Shown one piece after another: positions 7,730 through 16,090 of a stretch of DNA of 64,000 bases (its first letter is position 1; each line of letters opens with the position of its first letter). This DNA is from an uncultured Gluconobacter sp. (lineage in GTDB: Bacteria; Pseudomonadota; Alphaproteobacteria; Acetobacterales; Acetobacteraceae): assembly GCA_937880175.1 (NCBI GenBank), contig CALFLO010000176.1, positions 1 to 64,000 on the forward strand, read 5' to 3'. A program made the position numbers and the translations under genes. The notes under the pieces are model-generated. The model did no database searches. It was not told where the DNA came from and was given only the letters and a program-made list of their open reading frames with translations.

Positions 7730-10057
7730 TCAGAAGGCCGTGGAGACCGTTCCCGTCATGGTGAAGCGCGGGGCGACCATGAAAGAGTTTCCGTATCCGG
7801 TATAGGACGCCATGTTGCCGCTGTAGATCGTGCTCGGGTCCTTGGCGCTGTAGACCGCGCCCATGGCGCCGGTGCGGACGACGGAGCCTGTGAGGTTCGT
7901 GAAGTTCAGGCGGAACGTCGGGGACTGCGCGAACATGAACGGCTTGAAGTGATAGCCCATCGAGAGCGTATCGGTGACGTAGCCGGGGATGCGCTGGTCG
8001 CCGGCGATGCTGACGGACTGCGGGCCGGTATAGTGGACGGAGCCGTTCGCGAAGAAGCCTTTATAGGTGTAGGTCAGGCCGAAATTCGCAATGACATGCG
8101 GGGCCATGACGGCCTGCGTGCCCTTGGAATGCAGCATCGTGTTCAGATACGGATCGAAGACGTTGCTGTCCTGTGAGGCGTGCAGGTATTCGACCGAGGC
8201 GTAGGGGCTGAAGCCGTGGATGGGGCGTGCGGCGACCATCACGTCAAAGCCACGCATCTGCTGGTTGCCCACATTGAACGGCTTGTAGCTGTTCATGCCG
8301 ACATACTGGTCCACGATGCGGTTCGTGACGTTGTAATTGAAGAACGCGACGTCCGCGATGATGTGGTCGTCGTGGTAGCGGTAGCCGAGTTCTTCCTTGA
8401 TGGAATACTGGTTCTTGGGGATCGCGACGCTGGTATACAGCCAGCCGAGATCGACCGCGCTGGGCTGGCGATAATCACCTTCAACGTTCAGGTAGATCTG
8501 GCTGTTGTTATTGATGCGATAGCCAATCGAAAGCTGCGGCAGCGGTGCGGTGCGGTTGGCTTCCTGACGGCCGTAATAATCCTTGTTCCAGATGTTCGTC
8601 ATGACGAACTTGAAGCCGGCATCCACGGTCAGGTGATCGTTGAAATACTTGGCCGTGTCATGCACGAACAGCGAGTGGATCTCGTAACCGGCCGTCTGTT
8701 TGTCGCCGGCGGAAATCAGATAGGACGCATTGTTCGGGCTCGGCGCATTGCCGTCCGGCATCTGGTAGCTGGTGGGATAGGACTGGATCGTCTGGGTGTT
8801 TTCATACCAGTAGCCGACCGAGAACGTGTTGTGGCGGTCGATTTCCCAGTTGAGTTTCGCAACCGTTCCGACCGAGCGGTATTCGTTTTGCAGGAAGTAG
8901 TTGGTCAGGCCGCGCGTGGCGCCGGTCTCGTCGGTTGTGGTGCCGCCCGGGGAGGCGTCCCAGCCCTGTCCGAAGCTAAAATACGGGTGGATGTCGAGCG
9001 ACAGGCGGGATGGCAGCGCGATATGGACCGGAGCCGAGATGAAGATCTGGTTCCAGTGGTCGTTGTTGTTGCCCCAGTAGTTGTTGCTCTTGCGGTCGTC
9101 CGTGCGGCCATAGCCCTGTCCGGTGTGCTTGTAGCGGAAGAACTGGTCGGAGGTGGGGTAGTTGTCGATGATGAAGTCGGCCGAGTTCCAGGACAGGAAG
9201 AACTTGGCGTTGGAACCGTTGTGCCAGTCTTTCTGAAGGCCGAAATCGATATGCTTGCGCTGGTTGGTGCCAGCACCCATCCACGACCGGGCATGTGTGT
9301 TGGAGAACGAAAAATAACCGCGCACGCCGCTATGCCCGATTTCGCCGGATTCGAGGCGAAGGAACTCACGCGACAGGTTGTTGGTGCCGTAGGAAAAATC
9401 GATCAGGCCACCCCGTTTCTGCGCGGGGGTGCGGGTTTCCTCGGCCATGACGCCACCGGCGGCCGACATGACAGGCAGATCCGTCGCGGACGAACCGGGG
9501 GTAACGCTGACGCTTTCAAGGTTTTCCGAATCGACGTTTTCGCTGAGATACTTGGCGGCGGCAGCGGGAGCGCCGTCCACCATCAGGCCCATATCGAGAT
9601 CGGTCAGGCCGCGGGACTGGATCTGTCCGCCTTCCATGCCTGACGAATCCGGTGTCGTAACATTCAGGCTCGGCAGGTTCTGGATCAGGTCGAGCGCCGT
9701 GCTGGTCGGCGCGCGCATGTCGATGAACTCTTTCGTGACGGTCTGCACGGCATGGGGCGCGGTCTCGACGCGCATCATGCCACCACCACCATTGAGGGCG
9801 CGGCGCGAGGACGTGACGGAGACCGTTTCGGCAGCGGAGGCATCAAGCGCATGCGGGCGCGGTTTTACGACCGGACGGCTTGGTGCTGCGGCGGTGCGTG
9901 CCGTGCTGCGGCCGGCGGCATGATGGCGCGAAACGGGGTGTTTCGTAGTCTGCGCGGCGCGGGCGTCTGTGCCGAAAGCGACAAGGACACTGCCGGCGAG
10001 ACAGGTCACTGCGAGAAGCTGGCGTCGATAGCCCGGTGACCAACGGTTGTCTTTCAT
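7730..10057 (-). CDS. TonB-dependent outer-membrane receptor
   Basis: A 775-residue receptor when started at the ATG at 10057, which has an AGGAG ribosome-binding site and begins a good signal peptide (MKDNRWSPGYRR..., ending ARA-AQ). The frame is open further upstream, but that stretch lacks signal-peptide character. A Pro/Ala-rich linker, a plug domain (QSRGLTDLDMGLMVDGAP and a conserved GG-M segment) and a long beta-barrel ending in a C-terminal Phe follow. Such receptors import siderophores or other scarce ligands using TonB energy. The neighbouring LysR gene and purine operon raise the possibility of a purine-related or metal ligand, but nothing in the sequence decides this. Confidence 0.88.
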   Translation of the reverse strand: MKDNRWSPGYRRQLLAVTCLAGSVLVAFGTDARAAQTTKHPVSRHHAAGRSTARTAAAPSRPVVKPRPHALDASAAETVSVTSSRRALNGGGGMMRVETAPHAVQTVTKEFIDMRAPTSTALDLIQNLPSLNVTTPDSSGMEGGQIQSRGLTDLDMGLMVDGAPAAAAKYLSENVDSENLESVSVTPGSSATDLPVMSAAGGVMAEETRTPAQKRGGLIDFSYGTNNLSREFLRLESGEIGHSGVRGYFSFSNTHARSWMGAGTNQRKHIDFGLQKDWHNGSNAKFFLSWNSADFIIDNYPTSDQFFRYKHTGQGYGRTDDRKSNNYWGNNNDHWNQIFISAPVHIALPSRLSLDIHPYFSFGQGWDASPGGTTTDETGATRGLTNYFLQNEYRSVGTVAKLNWEIDRHNTFSVGYWYENTQTIQSYPTSYQMPDGNAPSPNNASYLISAGDKQTAGYEIHSLFVHDTAKYFNDHLTVDAGFKFVMTNIWNKDYYGRQEANRTAPLPQLSIGYRINNNSQIYLNVEGDYRQPSAVDLGWLYTSVAIPKNQYSIKEELGYRYHDDHIIADVAFFNYNVTNRIVDQYVGMNSYKPFNVGNQQMRGFDVMVAARPIHGFSPYASVEYLHASQDSNVFDPYLNTMLHSKGTQAVMAPHVIANFGLTYTYKGFFANGSVHYTGPQSVSIAGDQRIPGYVTDTLSMGYHFKPFMFAQSPTFRLNFTNLTGSVVRTGAMGAVYSAKDPSTIYSGNMASYTGYGNSFMVAPRFTMTGTVSTAF

Positions 10058-10247
10058 GCTGCCGGGCTCCTGTCCTGTCGAAACGAAAGGTTCACTTTGG
10101 GAACGGTATTTATTCGAAACGTGGATGTAAAACGGATGGCCTATCTGCATCAAAGATAAAATGCAGGGCAGGCCATTGCCGTTTTTAGAGTGGTGCAAAA
10201 ATGTGACAGTCTGTGTCTCCCGATAATTGCAGGAGACAGGGCGGCGG

Positions 10248-11159
10248 CTACGCTTTCGCGGCGGGGGAGAGAAACTCCTTTTCAAGCTCGGAAATCACCA
10301 GCCGCGCGGCACCGGAAAGCTGGCGTGAATGGTCTACGCACAGGGCAAGCGTCAGGGGGGCAAGATCGTGATTGGAAATGGGAATAAAGGCCAGCTCCCC
10401 GCGCGTGACCTCGTCCATGACATCCAGAGCGCTGAGGATTCCGAGGCCGACACCTTCGCGGACCAGGGATTTGATCATCTGGATGTTGTCGGACGTGGCG
10501 GCGGCCTGGATGTCCAGATTGCTGTCGATTTCGAGGATTTCGATCTGGCGTTGCAGGGCGAGCGGCGCGCCGGGCATGATCATCGGGTAATTCATGGCCA
10601 GACTGAAGCGGGCGCTTTTGCGCTCGGCGACGGGGTGGTTCGGCAGGCAGACGAAACCGAGCGGAAAGTCCTTGTGGGCGCGCACCAGCAGACCACGGGC
10701 ATGGGTCGGATTGAGGAGCAGCGCGACATCGACCGAGCCGTCGATCAGGGTGCTCTGGATGCGGCTGTTGTCGAGGACATGGGTGCAGATCGTGATGCCA
10801 GGATGGGTCGTGCGCATGGCGCGGAGCAGGCGCGGCAGGAAGCCGCGGGTCAGGGCGTCAGGAACGGCAATGTCCACCTGCCCCCGGCGCAGGCCGCGCA
10901 TGTCCTCGATCTGGACGCACATATTGGTCAGATCCCGCGACCACTGCTTGCCATGGGCATAAAGCAGCTCGCCCGTAGCGGTCAGGCGCAGGCCGGTGGG
11001 GAGGCGCTCGAACAGGGGTGTGCCGAGGGACTCCTCGCCTTGCAGGATTTGCCGGTCGATGGCGGAGGCGGCGATGCGCAGATGTTCGGAAGCGCGGCGG
11101 ATGGAGCCGTGCTGGGCGACGGCGAGGAAGTAGCGCAGGAAGCGTGAGAAAACAGGCAT
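10248..11159 (-). CDS. LysR-family transcriptional regulator
   Basis: A 303-residue LysR regulator with an N-terminal winged helix (residues 3-62, with GSIRRASEHLRIAASAIDRQI as the helix-turn-helix region) and a co-inducer-binding domain from about residue 90. It is divergent from the flavoprotein monooxygenase gene that heads the urate/allantoin operon, with 174 bp between the start codons. LysR genes usually control the adjacent divergent operon, so this is probably the purine-catabolism regulator, with a ureide or purine as co-inducer. The TonB receptor gene lies downstream on the same strand after 190 bp. Confidence 0.9.
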   Translation of the reverse strand: MPVFSRFLRYFLAVAQHGSIRRASEHLRIAASAIDRQILQGEESLGTPLFERLPTGLRLTATGELLYAHGKQWSRDLTNMCVQIEDMRGLRRGQVDIAVPDALTRGFLPRLLRAMRTTHPGITICTHVLDNSRIQSTLIDGSVDVALLLNPTHARGLLVRAHKDFPLGFVCLPNHPVAERKSARFSLAMNYPMIMPGAPLALQRQIEILEIDSNLDIQAAATSDNIQMIKSLVREGVGLGILSALDVMDEVTRGELAFIPISNHDLAPLTLALCVDHSRQLSGAARLVISELEKEFLSPAAKA

Positions 11160-11241
11160 GGAATAACTGCTCTCTTTTTGAGAACGGGAGGAGCGTTTTT
11201 ATGGAGTATACGACCTTGAGGTGGTGTGAAACTATCCCGGG

Positions 11242-11258
11242 CAACAGGTGACCTGTTG
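11242..11258. promoter_or_regulatory. 17-bp perfect palindrome in the LysR/monooxygenase promoter region
   Basis: CAACAGGT-G-ACCTGTTG is a perfect 8+1+8 dyad in the 174-bp divergent region. It lies 75 bp upstream of the monooxygenase ATG at 11334. The symmetry and place fit the recognition site of the divergent LysR protein. A short T run follows on the plus strand, so an attenuator role is a less likely alternative. Confidence 0.5.
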
Positions 11259-11333
11259 TTTTTGATGCGGAAAGACACTCCGGCGGCGTCCGGATGTTGT
11301 CCTGCCCGTTCCGGTTCTTTGGGATTTGACCAC

Positions 11334-12794
11334 ATGACATCCACCGTTTCTCCCGTCGATGCTCCGGCTATGGAGGCTTTGGCCGCGCTTTCGGGGCGCG
11401 TGCGGGAGGATCTGGCGAAAATCCGCTATGCGACGGGCAACTGGAGCCTGACGCAGGATCGGGACGGGGAAGCGGTTCTGGATGTGGCGATCATCGGCGC
11501 GGGACAGGGGGGCATCACGGCGTGCTTCGGTCTGCGCCGGCAGGGCGTGACCAATGTAGAAGTCTTTGAAAAGGCGTCCAAAGGCGGCGAAGGCCCGTGG
11601 GTGACGTTTGCGCGCATGATTACGCTGCGTACGCCCAAGCATGTAACCGGGCCGGATCTGGGGATTCCGAATCTGACCCCACAGTCCTGGTTCGAGGCGC
11701 GGTATGGAGCGAAGGCCTGGGAGGATCTGGACAAGATTTCCCGCCATGACTGGCAGGCCTATCTGGACTGGGTGCGGCAGACGCTCGACATCCCGGTCGT
11801 GAACGATCAGGAACTGGTGCATGTGGGCTGGGATGACGGGCTGCTGCGGCTGACGTTCCGCAATGCGGCTGGTCAGGAAACGGTGCGTCTGGCGCGGCGG
11901 ATGGTGCTGGCGACGGGCATCGAGGGTGGCGGGACGTGGCATGTGCCGTCCTTCATTTCCGACACGCTGCCGAAATCCGTTTATGCGCACACGCATGAAG
12001 ACATTGATTTCGCGTCGCTGAAGGGCAAGCGGATCGGTGTTCTGGGCGCGGGTGCGTCTGCATTCGACAATGCGGCAACGGCGTTGGAAAAGGGCGCCGG
12101 GCGGGTGGATCTGTGTCTGCGTCGGGCGAAAATCCCGGCCATCAATCCGTATCGCTGGATGGAAAATGCAGGCTTTCTTGCGCATTTCTCGGAACTGCCG
12201 GATCTGACGCGCTGGCGTTTCATGCGGCAGATCTACAGCCTGAACCAGCCGCCGCCGCAGGACACGTTCTGGCGCTGCCGCCGTCATGAAAACTTTGCCT
12301 TTCATCCCGGAACGCCTTGGACGGCGACGCGGATGGACGGAGACGAGATCGTGGTGACGACGCCGCAGGGTGAGATGCGGTTTGATTTCCTGATCATCGG
12401 GACGGGGTTTTCGATTGATCTGTCACACCGGCCGGAAACGCGGGATTTTGCGTCTTCGGTTCTGCTGTGGAGCGATCGTTTCACGCCGCCTTCCGGGGAA
12501 GACAGCGCGCTTCTGGGCAGCCATCCTTACCTGGGCGCGCGGTTCCAGTTTTTGCCGAAAGATGCGGCTGATCCCAAGGCCCCGATGCTGGCGGCGATCT
12601 ACAATTTCACGTTCGGGGCCATGCCGAGCATGGGGCTTTCCGGCGCGTCCATCAGCGGGATGCGCTTTGGCGTGGAGAAGCTGGCGCGGGGCATTGCGCG
12701 CGATCTGTTCGTCGAGGACGGCGACAAACATCTGGCGAGCCTTCTGGCCTATGACACGGAAGAACTCGTCAGCCTCGATCCGCCGGCTCTTTGA
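11334..12794 (+). CDS. FMO-like FAD/NAD(P)-dependent monooxygenase heading the urate operon
   Basis: A 486-residue flavoprotein with two dinucleotide-binding sites: GAGQGG for FAD at 55-60 and GAGASA for NAD(P)H at 238-243. This is the layout of flavin-containing and CzcO-like monooxygenases. The ATG at 11334 was chosen because the upstream in-frame segment has no conserved character and this is where the FMO-like sequence begins. The gene is first in a tight operon with puuE, uraD, uraH and the purine permease (14-bp gap, then ATGA overlaps). No recognisable urate oxidase is present, so this enzyme is a candidate for oxidising urate to 5-hydroxyisourate. That role is inference; known FAD urate hydroxylases (HpxO) belong to a different flavoprotein fold. 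Confidence 0.85.
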   Translation: MTSTVSPVDAPAMEALAALSGRVREDLAKIRYATGNWSLTQDRDGEAVLDVAIIGAGQGGITACFGLRRQGVTNVEVFEKASKGGEGPWVTFARMITLRTPKHVTGPDLGIPNLTPQSWFEARYGAKAWEDLDKISRHDWQAYLDWVRQTLDIPVVNDQELVHVGWDDGLLRLTFRNAAGQETVRLARRMVLATGIEGGGTWHVPSFISDTLPKSVYAHTHEDIDFASLKGKRIGVLGAGASAFDNAATALEKGAGRVDLCLRRAKIPAINPYRWMENAGFLAHFSELPDLTRWRFMRQIYSLNQPPPQDTFWRCRRHENFAFHPGTPWTATRMDGDEIVVTTPQGEMRFDFLIIGTGFSIDLSHRPETRDFASSVLLWSDRFTPPSGEDSALLGSHPYLGARFQFLPKDAADPKAPMLAAIYNFTFGAMPSMGLSGASISGMRFGVEKLARGIARDLFVEDGDKHLASLLAYDTEELVSLDPPAL

Positions 12795-12808
12795 GAAGGG
12801 ACACGCCC

Positions 12809-13708
12809 ATGACGCAGGAAATCTATCCGCGGGACATGATCGGGTATGGCCGCACGCCGCCTGATGCGAAATGGCCGAACGGCGCGCGCATCGCCGTTCA
12901 GTTCGTCATCAATTACGAGGAAGGGGCGGAGAACTCGGTCCTGCATGGCGATGCGGGGTCTGAAGCGTTCCTGTCCGAAATGGTGGGCACGAAATCCATC
13001 ATCGGGGCGCGCTGTGCGCAGATGGAGAGCCTGTACGAATATGGCAGCCGGGCCGGATTCTGGCGGTTGCGTCGTCTGTTTGACGAAGCCGGGATGCCGG
13101 TCACGGTATTTGGGGTGGCGAAGGCGCTGGCCCGCAATTCGGACGCTGTAGCGGCCATGAAGGAGAGTGGCTGGGAAATTGCGTCTCACGGTTTGCGCTG
13201 GATTGATTATCAGGATTTTCCCGAGGATGTGGAGCGGGCGCATATCCGCGAGGCCATTGCGCTGCATACCGAAGTCACGGGAGAGCGGCCGCTTGGCTGG
13301 TATCAGGGGCGCACGAGCCCGAACACGGCGCGTCTGGTCGCGGAGGAAGGCGGGTTTGTTTACGACGCCGATTCCTATGCGGATGATCTGCCATATTACG
13401 ATCGCTCTAATGGCCGGGCGCAGCTGATCGTGCCCTATACGCTTGATGCGAATGACATGAAGTTCGCCGCGCTGAACGGCTTTACGGAAGGCGAGCAGTT
13501 CTTCACCTATCTGCGTGATGCGTTTGACATGCTGTACCGCGAAGGCGGGAGGATGATGTCGATCGGGCTGCATTGCCGTCTGGCGGGCAAGCCGGCGCGG
13601 GCGCTGGGGCTGCTGAAGTTTCTGGAGCATATCCGCAAGCATGAGGATGTGTGGGTGGCGACGCGGCTGGATATCGCGCGGCACTGGCAGTCTGTGCATC
13701 CGGCATGA
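12809..13708 (+). CDS. puuE: allantoinase PuuE (polysaccharide-deacetylase fold)
   Basis: A 299-residue protein of the PuuE family, which hydrolyses allantoin to allantoate and is unrelated to the metal-dependent amidohydrolase allantoinases. The N-terminus has the family signature RDMIGYGRTPPDAKWPNGAR followed by the NYEEG...HGD region. The NodB-like barrel covers the rest, with SHGLRW and HCRLAGKP segments. The ATG at 12809 fits the family start; the frame is open for six codons upstream. The stop overlaps the next start (ATGA), so translation of puuE and uraD is coupled. Confidence 0.93.
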   Translation: MTQEIYPRDMIGYGRTPPDAKWPNGARIAVQFVINYEEGAENSVLHGDAGSEAFLSEMVGTKSIIGARCAQMESLYEYGSRAGFWRLRRLFDEAGMPVTVFGVAKALARNSDAVAAMKESGWEIASHGLRWIDYQDFPEDVERAHIREAIALHTEVTGERPLGWYQGRTSPNTARLVAEEGGFVYDADSYADDLPYYDRSNGRAQLIVPYTLDANDMKFAALNGFTEGEQFFTYLRDAFDMLYREGGRMMSIGLHCRLAGKPARALGLLKFLEHIRKHEDVWVATRLDIARHWQSVHPA

Positions 13709-14229
13709 AGATTTCTGACGTCAATGCGCTGTCGGATGAGGCGTTCGTTGCCCGGTTCGGCGGGCTTTACGAACATTCGCCCTGGGTCGCGGAAGGGGCG
13801 CTGAAGGCGCGGCCTTTCGCGGATGTGGATGCGATGCTGTCTGCGTTTGCGCAGACTGTGCGCTCTGCGGGAGCAGAAGCGCAGCTTGCGCTGGTGCGGG
13901 CGCATCCGGAGCTTGGGCATCGGGCCGGGATTGATCCTGATCTGACGGACCATTCCGCATCAGAACAGGCTTCGGCCGGGCTGGACCGTCTGACACCTGC
14001 CGAATATGAGCGGTTCCGTGGGTTGAACGGCGCGTATCGCGCGCGGTTTTCCATGCCGTTCGTGATCTGCGTGCGCAAAGTGGCCGCCCCAGGAAAAGCT
14101 GCGAAAACCGTCATCATGGATGAAATGGAGCGCCGTCTGGCCGGTACTCCCGAAAAGGAACTGACCGAGGCGCTGACGCAGATTGATGCGATTGCAGCAC
14201 TTCGTCTGAAGGATCTGGTTACGTCATGA
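13705..14229 (+). CDS. uraD: 2-oxo-4-hydroxy-4-carboxy-5-ureidoimidazoline decarboxylase
   Basis: A 174-residue helical protein of the OHCU decarboxylase family. It converts OHCU to (S)-allantoin, the last step of urate breakdown to allantoin. The sequence has the family features FGGLYEHSPWVAEGA near the N-terminus, a LVRAHPELGHRA motif (the His of HPEL is the usual catalytic residue) and the FVICVRK segment. The ATG at 13705 overlaps the puuE stop, and its own stop overlaps the uraH start at 14226. Confidence 0.93.
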   Translation: MKISDVNALSDEAFVARFGGLYEHSPWVAEGALKARPFADVDAMLSAFAQTVRSAGAEAQLALVRAHPELGHRAGIDPDLTDHSASEQASAGLDRLTPAEYERFRGLNGAYRARFSMPFVICVRKVAAPGKAAKTVIMDEMERRLAGTPEKELTEALTQIDAIAALRLKDLVTS

Positions 14230-14558
14230 GTTCTCTGTCCACGCATGTTCTCGATACGGTTTCCGGCAAGCCGGCCGCGGGTGTGAGCCTGCGCCTTCTG
14301 CAAGGGGAGCAGGTTCTGTTCGAAGGCCAGACGAATGCGGACGGGCGTTGCCCGGAACTGCGGGATGTTGCAGTTTCGAAAGGGACGTATTGTCTGGAGT
14401 TCCGGATTGGCGATTACTTCCGAAAAGGCGGGCAGGTTCTGTCCGATCCGCCGTTTCTGGATGTGGTGCCGATCGTGTTCGGACTGGCGGCGGAAGCCCA
14501 TGCGCATGTGCCGCTGCTGGCGGCGCCGTTCGGATATTCCACCTATCGCGGAAGCTGA
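14226..14558 (+). CDS. uraH: 5-hydroxyisourate hydrolase (transthyretin-like)
   Basis: A 110-residue transthyretin-related protein that hydrolyses 5-hydroxyisourate to OHCU. Both diagnostic ends are present: LSTHVLDTVSGKPA near the N-terminus, with the active-site His7, and the terminal tetrapeptide YRGS that closes the active site of HIU hydrolases. There is no signal peptide, so it acts in the cytoplasm. It overlaps uraD by ATGA and is followed after 9 bp by the purine permease. Its presence implies that the cell makes HIU, so a urate oxidase must exist somewhere. Confidence 0.95.
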   Translation: MSSLSTHVLDTVSGKPAAGVSLRLLQGEQVLFEGQTNADGRCPELRDVAVSKGTYCLEFRIGDYFRKGGQVLSDPPFLDVVPIVFGLAAEAHAHVPLLAAPFGYSTYRGS

Positions 14559-14567
14559 GGGCTTTTC

Positions 14568-15971
14568 ATGACTGCCGAGAACGCCGCGACGACCGGTCTG
14601 CATCCCGTTGACGAGAAACTGCCGGTCTGGCGGCTTGGGGCCTACGGGTTGCAGCATGTGCTGGCGTTCTATTCGGCGGCGGTCATTGTCCCGATCCTCG
14701 TGGCCGGTGCGCTCCATCTGCCGCGTGAGACACTGATCCATCTGATCGATGCGGATCTGTTCACCTGTGGGATCGCCTCGCTGCTTCAGGCGGTGGGGTT
14801 TGGCCCGATCGGGGTTCGGTTGCCGCTGTTGCAGGGCGTGACGTTCACGGCTGTGGGGCCGATGATCGCCATCGGGTCTGCCGTAGGCGGTGGGACGCCG
14901 GGGCTTCTGTCCATTTATGGGTCCGTCATCGTGGCGGGGTTCGTGACGTTCCTGATGGCGCGGCATTTTGCCGGGCTAGTGCGGTTTTTTCCGCCGGTTG
15001 TGACGGGCTCCATCATTCTTATCATCGGTCTGGCGCTGTTGCCGGTGGCGGCGAATGACATTGTCTCGGGTGCCAGTCCGTCTGTGATGCAGGATCATGT
15101 TCCGCTGCGGAGCATCTGGTACGGGCTTGGGACACTGGCCTCCATTCTGGTGATTCAGCGGTTGTTTCGCGGGTTTATTGCCACGATTGCCGTGTTGATC
15201 GGGCTGGTTCTGGGGACGCTGGTGGCCTGGGTGCTCGGGGATGCGAATTTCGGGGATGTGGCGTCCGCGCCGCTTTTGTCCATCACGCATCCGTTTTATT
15301 TCGGGACGCCGACATTCCATCCGGTTTCGATCCTGTCGATGGTGATCGTCATGACGATTTCCATGATCGAGACGATCGGGAACGTCTATGCGACGGGTGA
15401 AATCGTCGACAAGCCGATCACCTCCGAAGACATTGCCCGCACGCTGCGTGCCGATGGGATCGCGACCATGCTCGGCGGTGTGCTCAACTCATTTCCCTAT
15501 ACGTGTTTTGCCGAAAATGTTGGTCTGGTGCGGATGACGGGGGTGAAGAGCCGCTGGGTTGTTGCGGCGGCGGCGGTCATCATGATGATGCTCGGCTGTC
15601 TGCCGCGTCTGGGTGCGCTGGTGGCTGCGGTGCCGCTGCCGGTTCTGGGGGGGGCAGCGCTGGCGATGTTCGCGACTGTGGCGGTCGTGGGTGTGCAGAC
15701 GCTGTCACGGGTGGATTTCAACCGGCAGAGCAATGTGATTATTGTGGGGACCAGCATCGGGCTGAGCATGCTGGCGACGGCCCAGCCGCATATCTCCGAC
15801 ACGTTTCCGATGTGGGCGAAGATCGTGTTTGGCAGCGGAATTACGCTCGGATCGCTGTCAGCGATTTTGCTGCATCTGATCTTCAACGTGAAGCGGACGA
15901 TCCACGAGGCGGCTCATGCGACGGATGTGCCGCGTGAGGCGCTGATTGACGAGCGGATCCGGGAAGGGTGA
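14568..15971 (+). CDS. NCS2-family xanthine/urate permease
   Basis: A 467-residue polytopic transporter of the nucleobase-cation symporter 2 family. The N-terminal QHVLAFYSAAVIVPILV segment matches the family signature with its essential His, and the long hydrophobic helices and the TGGVKSRWV-like loop are typical. Urate- and xanthine-specific members are proton symporters. The place at the end of the urate operon favours urate or xanthine over uracil. A palindromic repeat that probably ends transcription lies 65 bp after the stop. Confidence 0.9.
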   Translation: MTAENAATTGLHPVDEKLPVWRLGAYGLQHVLAFYSAAVIVPILVAGALHLPRETLIHLIDADLFTCGIASLLQAVGFGPIGVRLPLLQGVTFTAVGPMIAIGSAVGGGTPGLLSIYGSVIVAGFVTFLMARHFAGLVRFFPPVVTGSIILIIGLALLPVAANDIVSGASPSVMQDHVPLRSIWYGLGTLASILVIQRLFRGFIATIAVLIGLVLGTLVAWVLGDANFGDVASAPLLSITHPFYFGTPTFHPVSILSMVIVMTISMIETIGNVYATGEIVDKPITSEDIARTLRADGIATMLGGVLNSFPYTCFAENVGLVRMTGVKSRWVVAAAAVIMMMLGCLPRLGALVAAVPLPVLGGAALAMFATVAVVGVQTLSRVDFNRQSNVIIVGTSIGLSMLATAQPHISDTFPMWAKIVFGSGITLGSLSAILLHLIFNVKRTIHEAAHATDVPREALIDERIREG

Positions 15972-16035
15972 GGCTCAGGGCCCTGCCCTGAAACCCACCA
16001 AAGGTCGGTGGCCTGTGGAAACCAATTCATAAAAT

Positions 16036-16081
16036 CAGGGTGCAGGGATCAAGATCCCTGCCGGGCCCGGGCAGAGCCCGG
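16036..16081. repeat. 46-bp palindromic repeat, copy 1 (REP-like, convergent genes)
   Basis: The unit holds two hairpins: GCAGGGATC/GATCCCTGC and CCGGGC/GCCCGG. It lies between the stop codons of the convergent permease and DUF3034 genes. An inverted copy with one mismatch in 46 lies at 57503-57548, also between convergent genes. It may work as a bidirectional terminator. The 64 bp before it (15972-16035) hold further short inverted repeats (CCCACC/GGTGG) absent from copy 2. Confidence 0.8.
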
Positions 16082-16090
16082 AACGTCACG

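Noticed and set aside
8180..9643. 487-codon plus-strand frame opposite the TonB receptor
   Set aside because: The receptor on the minus strand has plug and barrel motifs; the opposite frame has none.
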